NCBI GenBank assembly: GCA_002783405.1
Contig: PFGG01000066.1
Coordinates: forward strand, 1 to 64,000
Direction: 5' to 3'
From: a bacterium (Candidatus Blackallbacteria) CG13_big_fil_rev_8_21_14_2_50_49_14
Lineage (GTDB): Bacteria > Cyanobacteriota > Sericytochromatia > UBA7694
Length of the DNA stretch: 64,000 nucleotides
Shown here in pieces: positions 28,622 to 37,802 of this stretch. A program made the translations under genes and the position numbers. The notes beneath the pieces are model-generated. The model saw only the letters and a program-made list of their open reading frames with translations. It searched no databases and was not told where the DNA came from. The stretch's first letter is position 1, and each line of letters opens with the position of its first letter.

Positions 28622-29473
28622 TTGTTATTGACCAAAATTTTAAGCGGTGTCGTCGTCGGCGCCGCTATTATTCTATCTGTCTTATTTTTTAAGCTGGCCT
28701 GGCTGCTGATGGTGATCTTTTTATCGGTCACAGGCACCCACGAATTGCACCGCATGTTGCAGGTTAAAGGCTACCGGGTTCAATTCGTCCTGCCTGCACT
28801 GATCAATGTCATACTGCTGAGCGTTGTCTATTTTTTAGTCGACTCCGATTTTTCTAAAATCGTGGACAATTGGAGCGTGGGCCATGCCCCCGTAATCTCC
28901 CTGTTGAATATGCTGATGATTTTTTCCAGCTTGATCTTGATCACGCGTTGCCTATTTTTATTGCCCCGCGCCACCATTCCTGAGCTTGTTTCACCCCTGT
29001 TTCAAATCGCCTATCTGGGGTGGTTTCCCTGCTTTTTTATTCTCTTGCGCTCCATTCCCCAGGGTGAATATTTTTTGATCTGGTGCCTGACCAGCGTGGC
29101 TTTTTCAGATATTGGCGCCTATTTTGCAGGTAAATATTTGGGTAAACGTCCTTATTTTCAGCATCTCAGCCCCAATAAAACCCGTGAGGGTGCGATTGGC
29201 GGAATTGCCGCCAGTGTCGGCATGGCTTTTTTACTGGCGGCGCTCTTTGGCAAATGGCTGCCCATGCCCTGGTACCATACCCTGATTCTTGCGGTTGGAG
29301 CGGCCTGTTTGGGACAGGTCGGTGATTTGATCGAATCACTGATCAAACGCGATGCCAATGTCAAAGACTCAGGCACCTTTATTCCTGGGCACGGCGGCAT
29401 GCTCGACCGCATCGACAGTTACCTCTTGCTGGCCCCTTTTCTCTATTACTACCTGGTCAATTTTGTACTGTAA
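28622..29473 (+). CDS. cdsA: Phosphatidate cytidylyltransferase
   Basis: Makes CDP-diacylglycerol from phosphatidate and CTP at the membrane. Start taken as TTG at 28622, four bases after the frr stop (TTG at 28628 also possible); the frame opens further upstream inside frr but that is unlikely. About 283 residues with some eight membrane helices. The CDS signature is present near the end: SDIGAYFAGKYLGKRPYF, SPNKTREG, and KDSGTFIPGHGGMLDRIDS. The usual uppS between frr and cdsA is missing here. The 3' end overlaps the convergent GT2 gene by 25 bases. Confidence 0.94.
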   Translation: MLLTKILSGVVVGAAIILSVLFFKLAWLLMVIFLSVTGTHELHRMLQVKGYRVQFVLPALINVILLSVVYFLVDSDFSKIVDNWSVGHAPVISLLNMLMIFSSLILITRCLFLLPRATIPELVSPLFQIAYLGWFPCFFILLRSIPQGEYFLIWCLTSVAFSDIGAYFAGKYLGKRPYFQHLSPNKTREGAIGGIAASVGMAFLLAALFGKWLPMPWYHTLILAVGAACLGQVGDLIESLIKRDANVKDSGTFIPGHGGMLDRIDSYLLLAPFLYYYLVNFVL

Positions 29474-30459
29474 TCCGAGAGCTTTTTCCCAAGCAAGAAG
29501 CTGAAAAGCGCCCCAAGAAATCCCACGCCATAGGCAAGGTGCAAAGTCGGAAAAATCAACAACAAAGCCGGAAAATAGCGGAATTGCGTCCATGCTTGCC
29601 GAGCTGAGAAGTAAAGATCAGCAAGACAATAAGCCCCTCCAATAGCGCCCAGTAAAAAACAGCCCCAAAAACTGAAAATACTGAGCAACAATGCGCCTGC
29701 CAGACTTAAAACAAAACAGGCAGGTATCAAATGACGCAATTGAAGGCTTCCCGGATGCTCACGCAAAACAATAATCTTCCAATAGCCATACTGGTAGTAT
29801 TGTTTCCAGAGGGTGGGCAAAGATCCCCGGGTATAGTAAGTGGATTGAATACGTGGATCCAACCAGATCCGATACCCTGCAGCACGTACGCGGTAATTGT
29901 ATTCATCGTCCTGATTGCGCGTCAGGGCCTCATTAAAAAGGCCTACTTTTTCAAGCACTTCACGGCGATAGGCGCCAAACGCCAGGGTATCGACTTCACA
30001 GGCCGTCTGTGTATAACGAAAAAGCGCATTGCCAACCCCAAAGGGAGAACTCATCCCCATGGCAATGGCACGGGCCCAAGCGGTTTCCCCCACATTATTC
30101 AAACGCCCCCCGACACAACCCGCGCCTGTTTCTTCAAGCACCTGCAAACACAGGGCAAGATAATCGGGGGCGATTTCACAGTGTCCGTCGACACGTACCC
30201 AAATATCTCCCGTAGCATGCCTGAGTCCAATATTCATGGCATAGGGAGCAGTCTGCGCAGGGTTTTCCAAAACTTGAATCCGTGGTTCTTCAGCCTGCAA
30301 ACGGCTGAGAATCTGAGGAGTCAAATCAGTCGACAAACCGTCAATTACTAAAATTTCAATCGCTTCAGCAGGCAGCGTCTGATTGAGAATACTGTGCAGA
30401 CAGCGCTCAATATACTGCGCTTCATTGCGGATCGGAACCAGCACGCTGATCCGCTTCAT
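29449..30459 (-). CDS. Family 2 glycosyltransferase, membrane-anchored
   Basis: Inverting GT-A glycosyltransferase. 336 residues: catalytic domain 1-~230 with ISVLVPIRNEAQYIERCL, the nucleotide-sugar Asp in VIDGLSTD, and the metal-binding region VRVDGHCEIAPDYL. LTRNQDDEYNYRVRAAGYRI is the acceptor-side ED motif. Residues ~240-325 form about three membrane helices, so it probably acts on lipid-linked or membrane glycans. Overlaps the upstream CgeB-like gene by four bases. Resembles enzymes of exopolysaccharide or succinoglycan synthesis; the substrate is unknown. Confidence 0.9.
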   Translation of the reverse strand: MKRISVLVPIRNEAQYIERCLHSILNQTLPAEAIEILVIDGLSTDLTPQILSRLQAEEPRIQVLENPAQTAPYAMNIGLRHATGDIWVRVDGHCEIAPDYLALCLQVLEETGAGCVGGRLNNVGETAWARAIAMGMSSPFGVGNALFRYTQTACEVDTLAFGAYRREVLEKVGLFNEALTRNQDDEYNYRVRAAGYRIWLDPRIQSTYYTRGSLPTLWKQYYQYGYWKIIVLREHPGSLQLRHLIPACFVLSLAGALLLSIFSFWGCFLLGAIGGAYCLADLYFSARQAWTQFRYFPALLLIFPTLHLAYGVGFLGALFSFLLGKKLSDYSTKLTR

Positions 30460-31325
30460 TGAGAGGCAAGCCCTTTCAGACTTTTAAAAATCTGATCGTA
30501 TTCACGAATCCGCGCCAACCAGGTATGTTCAGGCGCAAGCGCATTGGCCTGGGCAACCAGTGCCTGGCGCTGTTCTGGATTTTTCAACAATAACTCTGTT
30601 TTTTCAAGTAAGTCCTTGAGATCTTTCCAGCTGACATACCCCGGCTTCAATTCAGGAACCTCATTCTGGCCCAAGTCCTCGGTTAAAAAGCAGCCCTGGG
30701 TAGGCAAAACCTCAAAAAAGCGGGTGGGTAAATAGGTCTCCTCTTGGGCATGAATATGTAAAACCAATCGGGACTGATTATAAATTTGATTGACTTCGGC
30801 GGGTTTCCAAGAGGTCGCAACTTTCACCTTAAAATGTTTCTGCAACGCCTCTAAAAGAGCCAGCCTGCGGGGAGTCATGCCTCCAATAAAACAGAGATCA
30901 TAGAGATAGGGAATCTCCAAACGTTTGTAAAAATGGGGATTGTAGGCATGGTGAATGCGCCGTGTCGGAATCTGGTGGTGCTGACACCATTCAAAAACCT
31001 GTTCACTGTGGGCCAAAACAAAATCAGGGGGACGCTTAGACTGCAAAAGATGAATTTGAGATTGCAGGCTGAATTCAGACGCCAGATAAGCCACGGGGCA
31101 GTCAAACTGCTGCATCATGTCCACGGGAAAAGGAATGCCATTCTGAATAAAAACCAAATCAGTACGGGCTTTGTTTTTCTTCCAATCCGCCGAAATTCTC
31201 CAGGGCAGGCGGCTGCGAAAATTTGAAAGCCAAAGCTGATATCCCAAAGTTTCAAAAGCCTCTTTGATGGGGTATTCAGAGCGCCAGCGGCGTCCATCAA
31301 AGACCCCGTAATAGAGCATGCGCAT
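30456..31325 (-). CDS. CgeB-like glycosyltransferase
   Basis: 289 residues. The C-terminal half has the GT-B pattern of the CgeB/Glyco_trans_1_2 group: YLYDLCFIGGMTPRRLALLEAL, then LVLHIHAQEETYLPTRFFEVLPTQG where the Glu is the likely retaining-enzyme contact, and YVSWKDLKDLLEKTELLL. The N-terminus carries the expected DLVFIQNGIPFP strand. No membrane helix. First gene of a two-gene minus-strand unit with the GT2 enzyme; its promoter must lie in the short divergent region before 31422. Family assigned by eye; sugar unknown. Confidence 0.78.
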   Translation of the reverse strand: MRMLYYGVFDGRRWRSEYPIKEAFETLGYQLWLSNFRSRLPWRISADWKKNKARTDLVFIQNGIPFPVDMMQQFDCPVAYLASEFSLQSQIHLLQSKRPPDFVLAHSEQVFEWCQHHQIPTRRIHHAYNPHFYKRLEIPYLYDLCFIGGMTPRRLALLEALQKHFKVKVATSWKPAEVNQIYNQSRLVLHIHAQEETYLPTRFFEVLPTQGCFLTEDLGQNEVPELKPGYVSWKDLKDLLEKTELLLKNPEQRQALVAQANALAPEHTWLARIREYDQIFKSLKGLASQ

Positions 31326-31421
31326 GGGTAAGCTATCCTGTCAGATCTTTTCAATTGAAGCGCAAAAACGTGATTGGAGTGTAACATAATTTGGGGGCTC
31401 GCTTCGTGTAAGATAAGAGAT

Positions 31422-32504
31422 ATGCGCATTCTCGTACTGGTTCAAGCCTACCCCTCAAAGGCCAAACCTTATAACCAAGCCTATGTTCACGCCAGGGTAC
31501 TCACCTACCTGCGTCAGGGCTGGCATGTGGACATTCTCTCCTTTGCCTGTCAGGAAAGCTATCTGCATGAGGGTGTCAGAGTCTTGCCTGAATCAGCGTT
31601 GAAATCAGTGTCTCAAGTCTATGACGTCTGGGTTTCCCATGCCCCCAATCTGCGCAATCATCTCAGGCTGATTCTCAGTTGCCCTCAAAAATGGAAAAAA
31701 TTGGTATGGGTCATTCATGGCCATGAAGTCCTGATCAAACAAAACTATTACCCCGCCCCCTATCCCTGGTTGCCTCAGCCCTCTGGATTGAAACGTCTGT
31801 CAGATCGCCTCTATGATGAATTCAAAGTCTGGTTTTTAGCGCGTTGCCTTCGGCATTGGATTCCACGAAACAAAATCAAGCTGATTTTTGTCAGCGCTTG
31901 GATGAAACAGGCCTTTCTGGAATCTGTCCCGCTGCCTGCAGAAATGCTAAAGGGGGTATCTGTGATTATCCCCAATCCTGCCCATCCTATTTTTTTAAAC
32001 ACCGAATGGTCAGAACCCACACCCCCCCAAGCTGACTTTGTGACCCTTCGCCCCTTGGATGAGCCCAAATACGCAGTCGATCAGGTCTATCAATTGGCAA
32101 AGAACTATCCCGAACTGAAATTCGATCTCTATGGACAGGGACGTTTCTTTGAGTTTCACCCCCCCTTGCCCAATCTGCGCTGGTTTAACCGCTATTGTAC
32201 CCAGGAAGAAATACCGGGCATCCTCGCCCAGTATCGGGCCGCCCTGATGCCCACCCGTCTGGATGCCCAAGGTGTGATGGTCTGCGAAATGGCAAGCTGG
32301 GGCATGCCTGTATTGACCTCAGATCTGCCGATTTGCCGAGAAATGCTGAAAGACTTTCCCCGTGTGAGCTTTTTCGCCACACCAGACAACTGTGACCTGC
32401 CAGGATTTCTGAACAGAGAGCTTCCCCCACGCGGCAATGCCCTGCGCTTTGCACCAGAAGAAACCATTCTCCAAGAAATAGCTTGGATTGCCCGTAATAA
32501 CTGA
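31422..32504 (+). CDS. Family 4-like glycosyltransferase
   Basis: 360 residues from the ATG at 31422 (AAGAGA upstream); an in-frame ATG at 31374 is less likely because it would sit in the promoter region. N-terminal Rossmann half begins MRILVLVQAYPSKAKPYNQAYV, typical of GT4 donors that move along a polysaccharide. The C-terminal half has IPGILAQYRAALMPTRLDAQG-like spacing (PTRLDAQGVMVCEMASWGMP), with the Glu of the E-x7-E type replaced by a CEMASWGMPVLT context. Thus a GT-B retaining enzyme. Located 44 bases before the TPR-GT41 gene but with a promoter element between. Confidence 0.85.
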   Translation: MRILVLVQAYPSKAKPYNQAYVHARVLTYLRQGWHVDILSFACQESYLHEGVRVLPESALKSVSQVYDVWVSHAPNLRNHLRLILSCPQKWKKLVWVIHGHEVLIKQNYYPAPYPWLPQPSGLKRLSDRLYDEFKVWFLARCLRHWIPRNKIKLIFVSAWMKQAFLESVPLPAEMLKGVSVIIPNPAHPIFLNTEWSEPTPPQADFVTLRPLDEPKYAVDQVYQLAKNYPELKFDLYGQGRFFEFHPPLPNLRWFNRYCTQEEIPGILAQYRAALMPTRLDAQGVMVCEMASWGMPVLTSDLPICREMLKDFPRVSFFATPDNCDLPGFLNRELPPRGNALRFAPEETILQEIAWIARNN

Positions 32505-32509
32505 ATCTC

Positions 32510-32518
32510 TGCTATAAT
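32510..32518 (+). promoter_or_regulatory. Extended -10 before the first TPR-GT41 gene
   Basis: TGC-TATAAT starting six bases after the stop of the GT4-like gene; no good -35. Start codon at 32549. Confidence 0.55.
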
Positions 32519-32548
32519 TTCAGCGAGACTTCTGCACGGATAAAATGC

Positions 32549-34762
32549 ATGCAAAGCCCTTCCCTCTACCAATTGGCCGAAGCCTACGCCCAAAATAAAA
32601 AATGGCCAGAAGCCCTTGCCGCCTATGCACAATATTATCGGGAGCACCCCCATGAAGGGGTGGCTCCACTCTGTGCTATGGCACGAATACACAGGTATCA
32701 GGACCAATTGGAGCAAGCCCATGAACTGCTGACCCAGGCCCTTGAGGAGGCACCCGAAGACAGCACCTGCCATTTGGAACTGGGCCATCTTTTTTTCAAG
32801 ACCGGTCAATTAGAACACGCCGTACGCTATTTTCAGCAGGCCCTGAAGCTTGATCCACTTTGTGCAGAAGGCTATTATTGGCTGGGCCGGATCTTTCAAC
32901 AGGAAGGCCACCAGACCCAAGCCCTGCGTTTTTATCAACAAGCCGTTGAGATTCGGCAAGATTATCCTGAGGCGCTCAATGCCTGGGGCGTGATTGCCCT
33001 GGCCACTGACGATCTGGAAAACGCCGCCAAGGTCTTGAAACAAGCCGTTCAATTGCGTCCTCTGAATTATGAATACCACAAGCACTTGGGCCTCAGTCTG
33101 TTTTGGCTTAAACAGGAACCTGAAGCCATCGAACATCTGCAAAAAGCAATCGCGCTCTATCCACGACTGGCCGAAGAATATCTGAATCTGGGCCAATTTT
33201 TTCTGAAGGAACATCAACGTCTCGCCGCCAGTTTCTTTTTCAAACTGGCTTTAAAAGGCAAAGGCGTCAGCCGTTCCTATCTCTATACCCGGCTGGGTGA
33301 ATGCGCTGAACAGGCCTCCGATCCCGAAGAAGCGCTGTATTTCTACCAACAGGCCCAAAAGCTAAAACCCGAAGACCCCTGGCTCGAAGTACGTGCCGCC
33401 ACGCTTCTGCCCTGGATTTATCAGAGCACAGAAGAAATTCAAGCCTGGAATCAACGCTATTCGCGTAATCTGGATTATCTTCTGCACAAATTCAACAAAC
33501 CATCAGCCCCTGAAAACACACGCATATCAGGCTTTACACAAAATTTTCTGCTGGCCTATCAGGGCTTGGACAACCATTCCCTGGCTGAAAAGCTAGCTGC
33601 CTTCTGGAAATCCCAACTACCGCATCCCCCGGCGCTCAAACCCCGCCCAGCCAAGCGCAACAGAATTCGGATCGGGTTTGTCTCTGCTCATTTTTATCAA
33701 CACTCGATCATGAGCTGTTTTGGTCAACTTATGCCCTATCTTCAAGCCAATGGTTTTGATGTCTATTGTTTTCAAATTGCACAACCCTTTCAGGATCAGA
33801 TCACCGCAAATCTCAAAGAACAGGTTCACTCCTTTGTGGATCTTTCCAAACAGACAGCCCTTGAAAAGCTGAGCGAAACCCTGCTGAAAGCCAACCTGGA
33901 TATCCTGATTTACCCAGAAATCGGTCTTGAAAATCTGACCCATCTTCTCAGCCTGCAACGCCTGGCTCCTCTGCAATGCCTACTGGCCGGGCACCCCGTC
34001 AGCAGTGGCAGTCCAACCCTTGATTATTTTATCTCCTGTCACCTATTTGAGCCTCCTGGAGCGCCCAATCATTACACTGAAAAGCTTTTCTGCACGCAGA
34101 ATCCGATTTTCTCAATCCCTTGCCCACAGCTCCCCTCAAAATTGCTGTCACGCAGTGAATTGGGATACCCCCAGGATCAACGCGTTTATCTTTTACCTGA
34201 AAGCCTGTTCAAAATGCATCCAGACATGGATCCGCTGCTAAAAGGAATCCTGGAGCAAGATCCCCAGGCCGTGGTGGTCATGATTTGTGCCCGCTACCAT
34301 GATTGGCATGAAAAACTCGCCACACGCGTTACCCATAGCCTGCCCGATCTGCACGGGCGCATCCGCTTTCTGCCCTGGAGCGATCAGGAGACCTTTTTCA
34401 TGCGTCTGCTCCAAGCCGATGTCATTTTAGACAGCCTGCATTTTGGGGCTGGCACCGTGGCTTATCAGGCTTTGGGGCTGGGATTGCCGATCGTGACCTG
34501 GCCAGGCCCCCTGATGCGGGCCCGGATTGTGTCAGGGCTTTACCAGCAAATGGGGCTCAAGGAGTGTCTTGCAGACTCTGGCGAAAAATATATTGAAATT
34601 GCCTGCCGTTTGGGGCAGGACAGGGTCTGGCGCAAAGAAATCGCTGAAAAAATTAAGGCCCATAACGCGATCATTTTTGATCCGAACCCAGGCTATGCTG
34701 AACTTTCTGCATTTTTCAGACGCATGGTCTTGTCACAACGCGCGCCCGAAAACCAGGCTTAG
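32549..34762 (+). CDS. TPR protein with GT41 (O-GlcNAc transferase-like) domain, copy 1
   Basis: 737 residues. About nine tetratricopeptide repeats fill residues 1-~290 (e.g. CHLELGHLFFKTGQLEHAVR, AEGYYWLGRIFQQEGHQTQA). A GT41 domain follows: RIGFVSAHFYQHSIM with the His equivalent to the OGT active-site region, LAGHPVSSGSPTLDYFIS (OGT: GYPGTSG..MDY), LFKMHPDM with the UDP-phosphate Lys, LDSLHFGAGTVAYQALG and GLPIVTWPG. Such enzymes sugar Ser/Thr of proteins; here targets are unknown. Two paralogues lie at 46666-50952; this copy is the most divergent. Its stop overlaps the convergent M19 gene by four bases. Confidence 0.92.
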   Translation: MQSPSLYQLAEAYAQNKKWPEALAAYAQYYREHPHEGVAPLCAMARIHRYQDQLEQAHELLTQALEEAPEDSTCHLELGHLFFKTGQLEHAVRYFQQALKLDPLCAEGYYWLGRIFQQEGHQTQALRFYQQAVEIRQDYPEALNAWGVIALATDDLENAAKVLKQAVQLRPLNYEYHKHLGLSLFWLKQEPEAIEHLQKAIALYPRLAEEYLNLGQFFLKEHQRLAASFFFKLALKGKGVSRSYLYTRLGECAEQASDPEEALYFYQQAQKLKPEDPWLEVRAATLLPWIYQSTEEIQAWNQRYSRNLDYLLHKFNKPSAPENTRISGFTQNFLLAYQGLDNHSLAEKLAAFWKSQLPHPPALKPRPAKRNRIRIGFVSAHFYQHSIMSCFGQLMPYLQANGFDVYCFQIAQPFQDQITANLKEQVHSFVDLSKQTALEKLSETLLKANLDILIYPEIGLENLTHLLSLQRLAPLQCLLAGHPVSSGSPTLDYFISCHLFEPPGAPNHYTEKLFCTQNPIFSIPCPQLPSKLLSRSELGYPQDQRVYLLPESLFKMHPDMDPLLKGILEQDPQAVVVMICARYHDWHEKLATRVTHSLPDLHGRIRFLPWSDQETFFMRLLQADVILDSLHFGAGTVAYQALGLGLPIVTWPGPLMRARIVSGLYQQMGLKECLADSGEKYIEIACRLGQDRVWRKEIAEKIKAHNAIIFDPNPGYAELSAFFRRMVLSQRAPENQA

Positions 34763-36135
34763 CGCAGTACCTGCTCAAAGACACGCATAAAACTGCCCCC
34801 CAAAACCTGCTGGATTTGCGTATCTGAGTATCCCCGCTTACGCAATTCAGCCGTAATTGCAGGAAATTTGGCAGCATTTTCAAGCCCAACGGGAGGAGGC
34901 GCATCCAGCCCATCAAAGTCTGAACCCAAGCCGACATGACTGGCTCCCACCAATTTGACAGCGGCGTCGATATGATCGACGACCTTGGCCAGATTCGAGC
35001 TGCGGCGCACATCAATAAAGGGAGGATAAAAATAAATTCCTACGGTTCCCCCCTTGTCGGCCAATAATTTAAGCATCTCATTGCTGAGATTGCGGGCATG
35101 CATTCTCACCGAACGAATACCCGAATGAGAGGCAATCACGGGCTGAGTGGAGGTCTTGAGCACATCATAAAAAGCAGCATCTGAGATATGTGAAACATCT
35201 ACCAGCATGCCTAACTTGTTCATGCGTTGAATTACTTCTTTGCCAAACTTGCTCAAGCCCTTCCAACGGGGCCGCTGGCTGGCACTGTCGCCCAAAAGGG
35301 TATGGGTGCTCCAGGTCGGACTCAGATAGCGCACCCCCTGTTTATAAAAATAATCCACATTGTCAAGCGAACTGCCCAGGGGGTCGCCCCCCTCCATGCC
35401 CATCAGCCCTGCAATTTTGCCTTGCGCGACAATCCGCTGAATATCGGGATAGCTATAGGCCAGCTCAATTTTATCGGGGTGCGCAGCCACCTGCTGTTTG
35501 ATCGTTTTAATAATAAAATCAGCCTGACTTTTGGCAAGTTTGCGGTAGCGCCAGGGATTCACGAATACCGAAAAGAAAACCACATCGACGCCGCCCTCTT
35601 TCAAGCGCTGTAAATCCACTTGGCCACGGGGATTTTTATCCAGTTTGGTACGCGTCTCTGTCAACAAAAGCGGGGTTTCAACATGGGTATCAACCACAAC
35701 CGCTTGCGCATGCAAGGTTTTTAAATCCAAAGGCCCTGAAGGAGAGGGCATGGGGCTGGCCGCAACACTGGCCGATGCGCTGGGAGAAGCAGAGGGTCTG
35801 TGATCCAGCAGCATAATCGGAGTCGGGGTTCCAGCGGGGCCAGGACTGCCAGAAGCACTGGGGTTCCCAGAAGCCTCTGAAGAGGGAGCAGAAGAGGGAT
35901 TGGCCGAAGCCACCGCCTGGCGAACCCGGGCTCGCCATTCAGCATCAGCAGAGACAGTGGGTAGAGCTGAAGGTCGTATCGGCTCGGCACTGGCTTGACT
36001 GGTTTTTTGAGCTTGCAACCCTGCCACAGATACTTCACTGACAGGCACCGGGCTTTCCACGGAATAGCGAACCATGGCAGCGCCCCCCATCATGATCAGG
36101 GAAGCTCCCAAAAGAATGACCGCTTTGCTACTCAT
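34759..36135 (-). CDS. Membrane dipeptidase (M19, renal dipeptidase family)
   Basis: Zinc dipeptidase. 458 residues. An N-terminal membrane anchor (~5-22) is followed by ~110 residues of Ser/Ala/Pro low complexity, placing the catalytic domain outside the cytoplasm. Catalytic landmarks: VVVDTHVETP (usually D-x-H-x-D), MGMEGGDPLG, LVDVSHISDAAFYDVL, IASHSGIRSV and GLGSDFDG. The second metal ligand Asp of HxD is replaced by Glu, which may alter metal binding. In some bacteria M19 enzymes cleave D- or L-dipeptides from peptidoglycan turnover. The ATGA overlap with the upstream GT-methyltransferase gene indicates co-transcription. Confidence 0.92.
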   Translation of the reverse strand: MSSKAVILLGASLIMMGGAAMVRYSVESPVPVSEVSVAGLQAQKTSQASAEPIRPSALPTVSADAEWRARVRQAVASANPSSAPSSEASGNPSASGSPGPAGTPTPIMLLDHRPSASPSASASVAASPMPSPSGPLDLKTLHAQAVVVDTHVETPLLLTETRTKLDKNPRGQVDLQRLKEGGVDVVFFSVFVNPWRYRKLAKSQADFIIKTIKQQVAAHPDKIELAYSYPDIQRIVAQGKIAGLMGMEGGDPLGSSLDNVDYFYKQGVRYLSPTWSTHTLLGDSASQRPRWKGLSKFGKEVIQRMNKLGMLVDVSHISDAAFYDVLKTSTQPVIASHSGIRSVRMHARNLSNEMLKLLADKGGTVGIYFYPPFIDVRRSSNLAKVVDHIDAAVKLVGASHVGLGSDFDGLDAPPPVGLENAAKFPAITAELRKRGYSDTQIQQVLGGSFMRVFEQVLR

Positions 36136-37748
36136 GCTTTTTCTCCAGACAAAGGCTTTCGCCCCACAATAAAGGTATCGTTCCAGCCAAACTCTTCAAA
36201 ACCAGCTGCCGTCACTTCAAAACCGGCGTCTTTGAGCACTTGTTGTAAAAGTGGCAGCGGATAAGGACGAATATGTGTAATATCCAACCAAAAACCCTCA
36301 TGACGCACCATTTGATTGCGCCAATTGGGGGTGCGGATCAGCAAAAGCCCACCAGGGGCCAGTGCCGCTAATGCATTTTCAACCATGGCAATCGCCCGCT
36401 GCCCATCGATATGTTCAATGATATGACTGGCATGAATTCCGCCCAGACTGTTCTCGACACAATCAGCCAAAACCCGTTCATCACCCGCCAGCGCCTGCAG
36501 GCCCAACTCCTGGCAAACGTCCACCATATCAGGATCGGGGTCAATGCCAAAGGCCGGAATCTGCATCTCTTTGAGAATTTCAAGAAAAATCCCGGAACCA
36601 CAGCCAATATCCAGCACATCCGCCCTGACAGCCTTAAAATATTCAGCATAGCGGGCATGCCAGGCCCGCCGGGATTGCATTTCATCGGCCTGATAATCTG
36701 AGTGAAACAGACTGTATTTTTGTTTACGGCCCTCGCGTTCAGCAGCTGCCCGGTTCAAACGCTCAGCCTTCGCCTTTTCACGGCGGGTAGGCAAATCAAT
36801 CAGCGCAGGTAAACGGTTCAAGCGTTCCTGCAGCTCGGGGCCGACAAGCTCAACAGAAAAAGCAGCGAGGTCAGACAAAGCCGAGGTGGTCAGCTCCAAA
36901 GCCTGACGCAGCACCTGGCGATTGGCTTCTGAATCGTCTTCCCAGAGCAAGACCCCTGTTTGCGTTGTCAGCAGGCCCACAGGCGCCAGCACCGTCTTGC
37001 CCAGCGCTCTGGCTGCCAAAACCAGAAGCGGCTCAGCGGGATTAAGCAGAACCGCCGTGCGCTGGAGCAGCCCCAACCAGGCTTCGGGGGCCAGGGGACC
37101 AATCAGGGTATGAATATTTAATTGTTCCATCTCAGCAATGCCATGCTCTTCGCACAAGGCAGCAATCTGCTCCATCAGCCCATCTTCAAAATCATCCGAG
37201 ACAGCATCGATCTGCAAAAGCAAGACCACATCAGGAGCCTTCAAAGCATCCGGAATAAAAGCCTTTAAAACCGCTTCCATCCCATCGGAGGTTGGGCTTT
37301 GCCAAAGCAGCAAACGCTGTTCAGGCTCAAGCTCAAGTTCAGCAGGAAGCGGAGCATCTGTCTGCCAATGGCTGAGTTCCAGGCAAGGGGGAAGATAGTG
37401 CACGGGTTTTTCAGGATAGCGTTTTTTGAGCTCTTCAGCCCCACCAGGGGTCATGCTCCAGAGTTCATCGATCTGCAGCAGCCATTCATGCGCAGGCAAA
37501 GCGCCTCCTGACCACCAAAAAAGATTGGCACAGGCTGGATCGGGCTGAAAAGCAAGCCCTGTATGCAGACAAAGCTCTGATTGTAAGAGTGGGCGTGAAA
37601 AAAAGCCATAGAGTTCAGGAGCCGAAAGCAAAGGCCCTGCGCTTTCAAGTTTTAAATCAAAATGCCCCGCCAACCAGGGTGCCAGGGAACGGGCCAGAGC
37701 AATCTGTAAAAAAGAGCTTGTTTCAAAACGATATCTTAATTTGAGCAT
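36132..37748 (-). CDS. GT-B-like domain fused to SAM-dependent methyltransferase
   Basis: 538 residues from the ATG at 37748; the frame opens at 37835 but that would overlap the divergent gene at 37803. Residues ~1-330 look like a retaining glycosyltransferase remnant or domain (ELWSMTPGGAEELKKRYPEK, VHYLPPCLELSHW, then a Rossmann half with GPLAPEAWLGLLQRTAVLLNPAEP). A charged linker (RREKAKAERLNRAAAEREGR) leads to a class I methyltransferase with ADVLDIGCGSGIFLEIL, IDPDPDMVDVC, HASHIIEHIDG and APGGLLLIRTPNW. Probably makes and methylates, or caps, a glycan. First gene of a pair with the M19 dipeptidase. Confidence 0.82.
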   Translation of the reverse strand: MLKLRYRFETSSFLQIALARSLAPWLAGHFDLKLESAGPLLSAPELYGFFSRPLLQSELCLHTGLAFQPDPACANLFWWSGGALPAHEWLLQIDELWSMTPGGAEELKKRYPEKPVHYLPPCLELSHWQTDAPLPAELELEPEQRLLLWQSPTSDGMEAVLKAFIPDALKAPDVVLLLQIDAVSDDFEDGLMEQIAALCEEHGIAEMEQLNIHTLIGPLAPEAWLGLLQRTAVLLNPAEPLLVLAARALGKTVLAPVGLLTTQTGVLLWEDDSEANRQVLRQALELTTSALSDLAAFSVELVGPELQERLNRLPALIDLPTRREKAKAERLNRAAAEREGRKQKYSLFHSDYQADEMQSRRAWHARYAEYFKAVRADVLDIGCGSGIFLEILKEMQIPAFGIDPDPDMVDVCQELGLQALAGDERVLADCVENSLGGIHASHIIEHIDGQRAIAMVENALAALAPGGLLLIRTPNWRNQMVRHEGFWLDITHIRPYPLPLLQQVLKDAGFEVTAAGFEEFGWNDTFIVGRKPLSGEKA

Positions 37749-37802
37749 GTATAGTAATTTAACATGATTGACGTATACTGAAAAAAAAAGGCGGGTTTTT
37801 AC

